Origin: Chryseobacterium herbae
Lineage (GTDB): Bacteria > Bacteroidota > Bacteroidia > Flavobacteriales > Weeksellaceae
NCBI RefSeq assembly: GCF_025154075.1
Contig: NZ_JAOAMU010000006.1
Span: 1-64,000, forward strand
Direction of reading: 5' to 3'
DNA: 64,000 nt
This document shows, one piece after another, positions 26,002 to 32,767 of this stretch. The translations under genes and the position numbers were made by a program. Below the pieces are notes generated by a model. The model did not search any database, had not been told where the DNA came from, and saw only the letters and a program-made list of their open reading frames with translations. Positions within the stretch are counted from its first letter, which is position 1, and each line of letters begins with the position of its first letter.

Positions 26002-26030
26002 AAAAAAAGACCTTGCCGAAGCAAAGTCCT
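26002..26030 (-). terminator. Intrinsic terminator of the SGNH hydrolase gene
   Basis: On the minus strand an 8-bp stem with one G-U pair (26028-26021 with 26016-26009), a UUCG loop and a run of seven U. It lies 31 nt after the stop of the hydrolase gene. Confidence 0.85.
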
Positions 26031-26061
26031 TTAACTGGATGAAAAAAATACCGTTTTCGGT

Positions 26062-27303
26062 TTAGTCTTTTATAATTTTTAGCCTTTCGGAATTACCGTT
26101 TTCAAAAAGCACATTAAGGATGTAGATTCCTTTACCATAGGATGAGAAATCAATTTTCACATCATTCACTTTTGCATACTGCAGCGTTTTGATTTTCCTT
26201 CCGTCAATACTATAGATTTCAATTTCTTTAATAAATTCCTCTGTCTTTAAGACACCAGTATCTGAAACAGGATTCGGATAAAACTGGAAATTCCGTACAG
26301 CATTATCAGAAACTGAAAGCTGGTTGGTATTCACAGTTTGAGTGAAAGTTTCGGAACAGGAATTTTTGTTTACCGTAAGAGTTACGGTATACGTTCCGGA
26401 TGCTGTATAGAGATGCGTAGGATTGACAGAAGTCGAAGTAGCTCCATCTCCGAATGTCCACAACAAGGTATCGTAATTGGTAGAGCGGTTGGTGAAAGTA
26501 ACATTTTGTCCGTTGCCACCTGCTGAAAAACCTGCATGGAGGTGAAAAACATTCGAATTCCATTGGGCAGGATTGTTAAAAAAAGTTCCGTCCGCCAGTT
26601 GCTGGTAATATTCAGCCTTGTTTTGTGTCATCCCACTGAGGAAAGAAGACGGGAAGATCCTGTCCTGAAAAAGTGCAGTATATACGGAAGCAGCCACAAG
26701 ATAACTGCCCTGAGGGCCGGGATGGACATCATTGTAAGAACCGTGAAGCGCCAGATCCTGAGTCGCTGTATAGTGAGCTCTTGCAGATTCTCCCGCAGGA
26801 ATCATTTCTGTCTGCATAAGGCTGGACATTTTCGTGATGGAATCCTTGATGGTTTTCTGAAGATTGAAATAGGTGGCATATTCATTTTGAGAAGGAACTC
26901 CATAAGGAATTTCGTATAGGAATATTTTTGAACACGGGCTGTATTTTCTGATCGAATCTCTCAGCTTTCTGCCTCTTTCTGCCGTTACCGAAACAGGGTA
27001 GGTGTAGCCTGCAGATTCTCCTGTTCCGGGCTGCATCACGACATATTTGTATGTTTTGGATCGAATGGTCTGGTAAAGAGCATTGTCATTCACGTGATTG
27101 ACAAATCCGGCGCCACCCACAGTATGGGAGGTAACTTCAACGTTTTTCCCTTTTGAAGCAGCCAGATCTTTAAAAAGAACAGGCATATCATTAAAATATG
27201 TCATGCTGTTTCCAATAAATAAAACCTGATCAGCTTGAGCAAAAAGCAAGGTGCAGAGATTAAGCAGAATCAGAGTAAGTATACTTTTAATCATAGTATT
27301 CAT
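26062..27303 (-). CDS. Secreted SGNH/GDSL hydrolase with PKD and type IX sorting domains
   Basis: 413 residues. Signal peptide; SGNH hydrolase domain with the block I serine in FIGNSMTYF, a GGAGF block II and DVHPGPQG as the Asp/His block V; a PKD domain about residues 245-325 (WTFGDGATSTS, then YTVTLTV); and a type A sorting domain from about 340 (FQFYPNPVSD, GKGIYILNV, ending LKIIKD). It should be an exported esterase, acting perhaps on acetylated polysaccharide, carried over the outer membrane by the type IX system. Two ATGs lie close together (codons 1 and 4); the choice does not change the signal peptide. Confidence 0.9.
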   Translation of the reverse strand: MNTMIKSILTLILLNLCTLLFAQADQVLFIGNSMTYFNDMPVLFKDLAASKGKNVEVTSHTVGGAGFVNHVNDNALYQTIRSKTYKYVVMQPGTGESAGYTYPVSVTAERGRKLRDSIRKYSPCSKIFLYEIPYGVPSQNEYATYFNLQKTIKDSITKMSSLMQTEMIPAGESARAHYTATQDLALHGSYNDVHPGPQGSYLVAASVYTALFQDRIFPSSFLSGMTQNKAEYYQQLADGTFFNNPAQWNSNVFHLHAGFSAGGNGQNVTFTNRSTNYDTLLWTFGDGATSTSVNPTHLYTASGTYTVTLTVNKNSCSETFTQTVNTNQLSVSDNAVRNFQFYPNPVSDTGVLKTEEFIKEIEIYSIDGRKIKTLQYAKVNDVKIDFSSYGKGIYILNVLFENGNSERLKIIKD

Positions 27304-27389
27304 AAAAATTAATTTTTTAAATAAGCCAAATACCCATGGAAAGCAAAAAAAGCAAATCCATGGGAACTGTAATAACTAGTATGAAATGT

Positions 27390-27476
27390 TTAGCTTTTTG
27401 GTGGGATATAAGGTTCAGGTTTTGGATCAATAAGCAGAACAGAAGCCTGCCATAATAAGGGGTAGTTTTTCTTCAT
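27390..27476 (-). CDS. Possible small protein, 28 residues
   Basis: An ATG-started frame reads MKKNYPLLWQASVLLIDPKP and ends in PPKS. A short hydrophobic stretch is followed by a proline-rich tail. It lies 86 nt upstream of the SGNH hydrolase gene on the same strand. There is no homology evidence and no clear promoter, so it is listed only as a candidate. Confidence 0.25.
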   Translation of the reverse strand: MKKNYPLLWQASVLLIDPKPEPYIPPKS

Positions 27477-27761
27477 AAAAAATATATTTAATTGATAAAA
27501 TTGATATCTAGGTTAAAAGTCATATAAAAATTAGTGAAATATTATTAATATTGCATCGGATTTATCTTTGTTGTAAAGATGTCATATTGGCGTTGTGCAA
27601 ACATCATTGTTTTAATAATCCCCGAAATTAATTATTATTTTCTTTCCGGCATTGATTTTAAAGCTCTGAAACATAACGTGTAGTATCTAATGCGTAGGTG
27701 CTTCTTATCTACGACAATGGCTGATAAAATCCTTTAACAGATTAAGAAGACTAAAAAAAAT
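27477..27761. other. Divergent intergenic region
   Basis: AT-rich spacer between the leftward hydrolase region and the rightward TPR gene. TATCTTTG at 27563-27570 matches the -7 box exactly, but no TTG stands at a proper distance. Nothing else is clear. Confidence 0.4.
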
Positions 27762-29201
27762 ATGGCTAAAAAACTACTTTCTTGTTTATTTTCCTTCTCA
27801 CTGATTTTCTTTTCATATGCCCAAAAGGTGACTGAAGAAAAGCTTAAAAGTATCATTTTTGATATCGGATTTTCCACCGCCGGCGACCGTGAGATTAAAA
27901 AAATAGACAGTATTATTTCAATATGCCATCAGAACAACTATAGCGACTGTGAAGTATTCGGGTATCTTAAAATTGCCAATATTTATAATAAGAATAATGA
28001 TATTAAAAAAGCCTTTCACTATACCGACCTTATTGAAAAGAAAAACCTCATCACTCCCGATACAGATTTTGAAGCCGTTTTTTATTTTTATACCATCCGG
28101 TCTCTCTTGCATCAGAAGCTCGGTGAAAGAGTAGCAGCCCTTAAGTTATTGGATGAAATAGCAGATCAGGTAAAAGAAAACCCTTATTACGAATATCTCT
28201 TGGATTGGCAGTATGCCGGTATCTACACTGAAATGAATGAAAATAATAAAGCACTAAAAGCATATAAAAAGGCCTATCTGAACGCAAAAGAATATAGAAA
28301 ACAGCGTGGGCGAAATACAGACAAAAGTAAAAACAAAATAAGCAACAGCTACAAAACTACCGCTTATCTCGCGGGAGCTTACCAGAAGCTGGGAAAGATG
28401 GATTCTGCAAAGATATATATTGAAGAAACATTGAAGGATGCCCGCACTATGGATGAGATAGGGTTTCAGTACATTGCGTCCATCTATGCCGCTGAATATT
28501 ATCTGAAAGCAGAAGATTTCAAAAAAGCACAGCAACACCTTTGGATCTGCAAAAACATAGCAATGCACCACTATAAAAGTGAAAACTACCAGGAAGGGGT
28601 GATTACTGATCTTATCAATCTGTACGAGAAAACGGGGGAGAAAGATAGTGCAGATTATTATTCGAGGCAGCTGCTGGAAATACAGAATCACAATGATGCC
28701 CAAAACAAGGTTCAGAAAGACAGGCTTGATAAAAAGCGTCTGGCTGAAGACGGGAGCAAAGCAATGGAAGTAAAAACCCTGATCTATCTCTGCATTGGTC
28801 TCCTTGTGGTGCTGATTTGTATTTTTATGTATTTTTTTTATAGAAAGAAAGGAAAAGAAAAAGAGAAAGGAGCTGATCCTATAGAAATTCCGGCCGTACA
28901 GGATAATGATCTTTTTGATCAGGTAATTGTGCTGGCCAAAGAAAACAATCCCGAGTTTTTAACGAGATTTAATGATTATTGCCCCGGTTTTTCAGAAAAG
29001 CTCGTTGAGGCCGCTCAGCTTAAAAGCTCCGAGATCCGTTTCTGCGCCTACCTGTATCTTAATTTTTCTACAAAAGATATTGCAGCTTATACCTATACCT
29101 CGGTAAGGACTGTTCAGACTAAAAAATACCGTCTTCGGAAAAAACTCAACATTCCGAATGATACGGAGATCTATCAGTGGTTCAGGGATTTGTTGAAATA
29201 A
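27762..29201 (+). CDS. TPR-repeat membrane protein with C-terminal LuxR-like helix-turn-helix
   Basis: 479 residues: signal peptide (SCLFSFSLIFFSYAQ), TPR-like helical repeats from about 30 to 320, one transmembrane segment at about 342-362 (LIYLCIGLLVVLICIFMYFF), and a cytoplasmic helix-turn-helix at the end (FSTKDIAAYTYTSVRTVQTK, KYRLRKKLNI). This periplasmic TPR, membrane, DNA-binding layout is frequent in Bacteroidota one-component regulators. It probably transmits an envelope signal to transcription directly. Adjacent genes are possible targets, but nothing in the sequence proves it. Confidence 0.82.
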   Translation: MAKKLLSCLFSFSLIFFSYAQKVTEEKLKSIIFDIGFSTAGDREIKKIDSIISICHQNNYSDCEVFGYLKIANIYNKNNDIKKAFHYTDLIEKKNLITPDTDFEAVFYFYTIRSLLHQKLGERVAALKLLDEIADQVKENPYYEYLLDWQYAGIYTEMNENNKALKAYKKAYLNAKEYRKQRGRNTDKSKNKISNSYKTTAYLAGAYQKLGKMDSAKIYIEETLKDARTMDEIGFQYIASIYAAEYYLKAEDFKKAQQHLWICKNIAMHHYKSENYQEGVITDLINLYEKTGEKDSADYYSRQLLEIQNHNDAQNKVQKDRLDKKRLAEDGSKAMEVKTLIYLCIGLLVVLICIFMYFFYRKKGKEKEKGADPIEIPAVQDNDLFDQVIVLAKENNPEFLTRFNDYCPGFSEKLVEAAQLKSSEIRFCAYLYLNFSTKDIAAYTYTSVRTVQTKKYRLRKKLNIPNDTEIYQWFRDLLK

Positions 29202-29372
29202 AGTGATTTTTCTTCTGATTTAATTTCCCAGCTTATGCAGATATAATACAGGTTCAAAAAAAAGCATTCCATAGAATTGTATTAATCTTGTCCATGAAAT
29301 TAAGCAACATCAAATAATTTTAAAATAATTTACTTAAAATAAGTATCTTATGATTAACTAAAAAACAAAAAT

Positions 29373-30356
29373 ATGAGACCCGCCTTTGGAATATTCTGGA
29401 TGCTTTATATGCTGTTTTTTGCGATCCCGTTTCCCATGATTTTGTATTATAATATCAAAGAAGCGGAGCCGCCTATGCTTAACGAAACCAATCCTTGGCT
29501 TGCAGTAGGGCTTTTAGGGCTTTCTGTACTTTTGTGGACCCTGGTTTTATCAAACTGGTTTTACAAATGGATCATTGTGAATTTTGTGGCCAAAAGAAAC
29601 ATAATCCATCTTGCTAAACATGGGGTACGGAGGAAAGCTGAAATTCTGGAAGCAGTAAAAGTGTCTAAGCCCGGCAGTAAATATGATGTCTACGAACTTG
29701 TACTTTCTTTCAAAAACCTGGTGAATACAGACATCAGGCAGAAAGCAGCCGTTAATGATTCAAAACCTCAACAGCGTCGTTTCGAAAAAGGGAGAACGGT
29801 TGAAATACTTATTGATAAAGACGTAAAAAGCATGCCTTACTTTATTTTTGCAGGAAGTGAAGCCAGGATCAATATTCTGTATATTTTTCTCATTACAATG
29901 GGCTGGCTGACAATTGTTAGTATTGTTATCTGGTATTATATCTTTTCGTATCAGATGGAGAGCCATGGAATGGGGTGGAGGTTCATTATCTATTGGCATC
30001 CTTTGTTGCTCTGTCCTGCCATATTATTGTTTTACAAAGGTATTTTCTCCTACTTTATAAACAGGATCTTCCATGGTAAAAATGGGGAGCCTGAGCTTAT
30101 TAAATTTAAAGGAATCAGAACAACAGCCAGATTGATCAGTGCTAATCAAACCGGAACTTATATCAACGCTCAGCCCATGGTTTTATTTAAAGTGGAGTTT
30201 GTTGATGAGCAGAACCAAACCCGGAGAGCTGAAATCAAGAAGATCGTAAATCTTATCGACCTGAACACTCTCAGACAGCAGACGATAGATATTTTTTACT
30301 TAAAAGAAGATCCGGACCGCATTGCCATTGCCGGGGATTTGGATAATATAAGTTAG
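29373..30356 (+). CDS. Membrane protein with two DUF3592-like domains
   Basis: 327 residues. Two hydrophobic segments near the N-terminus (FGIFWMLYMLFFAIPFPMIL, and GLLGLSVLLWTLVLSNWFY), then a soluble domain, two more segments (about 170-225) and a second soluble domain. The soluble parts look like repeats of each other: GVRRKAEILEAVK ... GRTVEILIDKD ... IFAG and GIRTTARLISANQ ... QTIDIFYLKED ... IAIAG. This pattern resembles DUF3592. Function unknown. It forms an operon with the lipoprotein gene 5 nt downstream. Confidence 0.7.
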   Translation: MRPAFGIFWMLYMLFFAIPFPMILYYNIKEAEPPMLNETNPWLAVGLLGLSVLLWTLVLSNWFYKWIIVNFVAKRNIIHLAKHGVRRKAEILEAVKVSKPGSKYDVYELVLSFKNLVNTDIRQKAAVNDSKPQQRRFEKGRTVEILIDKDVKSMPYFIFAGSEARINILYIFLITMGWLTIVSIVIWYYIFSYQMESHGMGWRFIIYWHPLLLCPAILLFYKGIFSYFINRIFHGKNGEPELIKFKGIRTTARLISANQTGTYINAQPMVLFKVEFVDEQNQTRRAEIKKIVNLIDLNTLRQQTIDIFYLKEDPDRIAIAGDLDNIS

Positions 30357-30361
30357 AAACC

Positions 30362-31093
30362 ATGAAAAACTTAATCATCATAATAGCCACGGGCATTCTT
30401 TTAACCGGCTGCGAAAAGGTTTCCAAAAGTATAAACGAAACTTTTGAGCCTGTAGCAGATACTACGGCTCAACATACAAAGAATGAAGAAATTCCGGTTT
30501 CAGTTCCCAGTCCTTACAGTCCGGCTGTAGAAAAACAGATAGAAGAAGCCCAGCGCCTGGTCAGTACCATGCTGGAAAAGCATACCAAAACACGTACTGA
30601 TACCTATAAAGAAGGTGAAAATACAGATTTTTTAACGAATGAAGAGAAGCTGAAAAGCGCTGAGGAAGCCTTGAGAAAACTTCCTCAGTATGCAGGGAAA
30701 GAGATTAGGGTGTATAATATCATTCACTTTAATGATAACGGAAGTATTCGCGCTATGCTTCAGCACCCTACGAATCCTGGGTATATTGATAATTATGAAT
30801 ACAAAGACGGGAAATGGTCTGATCCTACACCTGAGCAGATGTCCGTAAGAGATGATATTGAAAGCCGTTTGGTTCCCCTGGAGAAAATAGATTTCGCCAA
30901 TGTTGCCAAAGCTGCGAATGTTTACCATCAAAAAATAGAACAGGTAGAAGGCGCAAAACCGATAACCACTATTTATATATCCATCGCAAATAACAACCTT
31001 CGGTGGTTCCCGGCAAGTATCAATGGCAGCAGAGAACGGTATTCTATTCAGCTTAATCAAAACGGAACCTTAAAAAAGTTTGAAAGAGAATAA
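30362..31093 (+). CDS. Lipoprotein of unknown function
   Basis: 243 residues with a lipobox (IATGILLTGC, Cys at residue 17) and then a long polar region. No family is recognised. The segment from about 80 to the end is mixed alpha/beta with conserved-looking aromatic patches (NPGYIDNYEYKDGKWSDPTP). The start lies 5 nt after the membrane protein stop, so the two are very likely co-transcribed and may work together in the envelope. Confidence 0.75.
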   Translation: MKNLIIIIATGILLTGCEKVSKSINETFEPVADTTAQHTKNEEIPVSVPSPYSPAVEKQIEEAQRLVSTMLEKHTKTRTDTYKEGENTDFLTNEEKLKSAEEALRKLPQYAGKEIRVYNIIHFNDNGSIRAMLQHPTNPGYIDNYEYKDGKWSDPTPEQMSVRDDIESRLVPLEKIDFANVAKAANVYHQKIEQVEGAKPITTIYISIANNNLRWFPASINGSRERYSIQLNQNGTLKKFERE

Positions 31094-31509
31094 TAAGATC
31101 GGCTCAATTAGCTTGATCTGCGAGAGTAATCCAGTAATTTAACTGAATATTTTTATTCAAAATTTAAAGAGTATTTTATTATTGCGAATTTACCACGCAA
31201 AGCTTTTGCTTGATTACTTTCTATTTAAAAGAAAATAAAGAGATGAGACACGGTCGCTGATTAAGCTGCCGGATAATAAGTGAGCTTAGTCAAATTAATC
31301 TTTGATTCCATCTTTGCAGGCTTAAATAAAAGGCTTTAATCTTGACCTTTGCTTTATAAAATATTTCAAAAGGTTTCAAAAATCAGTCATTCCAATTTTC
31401 AAAATGCTTCCCAACTCCGTACAAAGGCTGTAAAAGAAAGGACCCGCTCTTTAGAAGCGGATCCAGTAGATAAAAACATCTCATTTTTTTAATTAGACAA
31501 CAATTAAAA

Positions 31510-31534
31510 AAGCACAGCCGACAATGCTGTGCTT
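31510..31534. terminator. Hairpin with T-run, stronger on the minus strand
   Basis: A perfect 9-bp stem (31510-31518 with 31526-31534) and a 7-nt loop. On the minus strand it is followed by six U; on the plus strand by AAATTTTT. No annotated minus-strand gene lies upstream of it before uvrA, which has its own terminator. Confidence 0.6.
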
Positions 31535-31595
31535 AAATTTTTATTTCAAATTTAATTGCAATTTCAAAGCTGAAAAAAGCAAAAAAAGATTTCAT
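31533..31595 (-). CDS. Possible 20-residue hydrophobic peptide
   Basis: ATG-started frame MKSFFAFFSFEIAIKFEIKI, with its stop codon inside the first bases of a terminator-type hairpin. The Phe-rich hydrophobic start would suit a small membrane peptide. There is no other support; chance cannot be excluded in such AT-rich DNA. Confidence 0.2.
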   Translation of the reverse strand: MKSFFAFFSFEIAIKFEIKI

Positions 31596-31668
31596 TTCAG
31601 TTGTATTACATAGTAAATGTAGGACTATTTTTAATACGAAACATGAATTAAATGTTAAAATTCACAAG

Positions 31669-31692
31669 TTATCCACATTTTTTTGTGGATAA
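31669..31692. promoter_or_regulatory. Two inverted consensus DnaA boxes
   Basis: TTATCCACA (31669-31677) and its reverse complement TGTGGATAA (31684-31692) are separated by six T and followed by a very AT-rich tract. Both match the consensus DnaA box exactly. As a 9-bp hairpin followed by GTTTTTA it could also be a terminator; the two readings cannot be separated by eye. Confidence 0.4.
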
Positions 31693-32074
31693 GTTTTTAA
31701 TCGGCTGATAAACAGAGTGTTTTGAAATTTGAATTTTTCTTTTTTTTACGATTATTTCTTTTTAAAATAGAAAATAAATTGTTTTGATAAAAGCTGAAAT
31801 GTTGTTTTTTGGGATGAAATTACTTTAAAAAAAGAGTTTCTATGCTTGTAATTAATTGACGGTATTTTAAAATAAATATCTATATTTGGCTCATTAATAT
31901 CTCTTTATAAATATCATTCCCCGTTCAGACACATTTTTAATCGTCTGAAATCCTAAGGTTCAAATTGTCTGGACCTGACCTTACTATTATTTTATTTAAC
32001 GATAAAGAAAATTGACGGTAAGCGCACGCATTATTCGCTATGCCCATATTTCTTTACAGACAAAAGAGATCATT

Positions 32075-32716
32075 ATGAAAACAACTCCCATTGCCGTAAT
32101 AGGTGGAACCGGAAAAACCGGACATTATCTGGTTCAGGAACTTCTTAAAAAAGAATATCCTATGAAATTACTTCTCCGGACTCCGGAAAATTTTACCCTT
32201 CAGAATCCTTTAATTGAAATTATAAAAGGGGATGCAAGAGATTTCGACGCTATAAATCATCTTATTAAAGGCTGCAGTGCTGTGATCAGTAAGATAGGAC
32301 AGCCTGTCGGAGAGAAATCAATATTCACGGATGCCACAAACAATATTATAAAGTCTATGAATGGTCATGGAATCAAAAGATATATCGCAATCACCGGCGT
32401 GAATGTTGATACTCCTTTTGATCATAAGAATGAAAAGGTAAAAGCCGCCACAGACTGGATGTATCAGAATTATCCCAAAACCACACAGGATAAGCAGGAT
32501 GAATATGAGATCCTTGTAAACAGTAATCTGGACTGGATATTGGTAAGACTTCCTTTAATCATTCCGACTTCAGAGCATTTCAAAACAGAAACGAATCTGA
32601 CAGATTGTAAAGGCGAACAGATCAGTGCTGCAGACCTGTCTGAATTTCTGGTTTCCCAGATTGAGGATGAAACTTATACTAAGCAAAGTCCATTTCTGTA
32701 TAATGTAAAGGAATAA
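32075..32716 (+). CDS. NAD(P)H-binding, NmrA-like atypical SDR
   Basis: 213 residues from the ATG at 32075. The Rossmann fingerprint GGTGKTGHYLVQELL (residues ~9-23) starts the protein, and the following strands (LIEIIKGDARD, GCSAVISKIG, RYIAITGVNVD) fit NAD(P)-binding epimerase/NmrA-like proteins. The frame opens upstream with a TTG at 32012, but that adds 21 residues ahead of the Rossmann motif without support. The enzymatic role is unknown; relatives act as NADPH sensors, reductases or nucleoside-diphosphate-sugar epimerases. Confidence 0.82.
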   Translation: MKTTPIAVIGGTGKTGHYLVQELLKKEYPMKLLLRTPENFTLQNPLIEIIKGDARDFDAINHLIKGCSAVISKIGQPVGEKSIFTDATNNIIKSMNGHGIKRYIAITGVNVDTPFDHKNEKVKAATDWMYQNYPKTTQDKQDEYEILVNSNLDWILVRLPLIIPTSEHFKTETNLTDCKGEQISAADLSEFLVSQIEDETYTKQSPFLYNVKE

Positions 32717-32738
32717 AAGTTCACCTTCCTATAAAAGA

Positions 32739-32761
32739 ATAGAGAGCCATCGGCTCTCTAT
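32739..32761. terminator. Bidirectional terminator between the SDR and uvrA
   Basis: A perfect 10-bp stem (32739-32748 with 32752-32761) and a 3-nt loop, with T-rich sequence on both sides. It separates two convergent genes. Confidence 0.85.
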
Positions 32762-32767
32762 TTATAT

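Larger units (their letters stand above)
31094..32074. other. Long intergenic region without a clear gene
   Basis: About 980 bases, the longest stretch without a confirmed gene in the window. It contains: an imperfect hairpin at 31440-31464; a perfect hairpin at 31510-31534; a 20-residue frame on the minus strand ending in that hairpin; two inverted consensus DnaA boxes at 31669-31692; and a very AT-rich tract at about 31700-31900. It may hold a small RNA or a replication-related site. The short TTG-started extension of the next gene (from 32012) is not used here. Confidence 0.5.

Noticed and set aside
31383..31484. 33-residue frame on the minus strand (MRCFYLLDPLLKSG...)
   Set aside because: It runs through a hairpin that looks like a terminator, and the region seems to be a dispersed non-coding repeat; no support for translation.
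32012..32074. TTG-started extension of the NmrA-like protein
   Set aside because: The Rossmann motif begins right after the ATG at 32075; the upstream residues show no family similarity.
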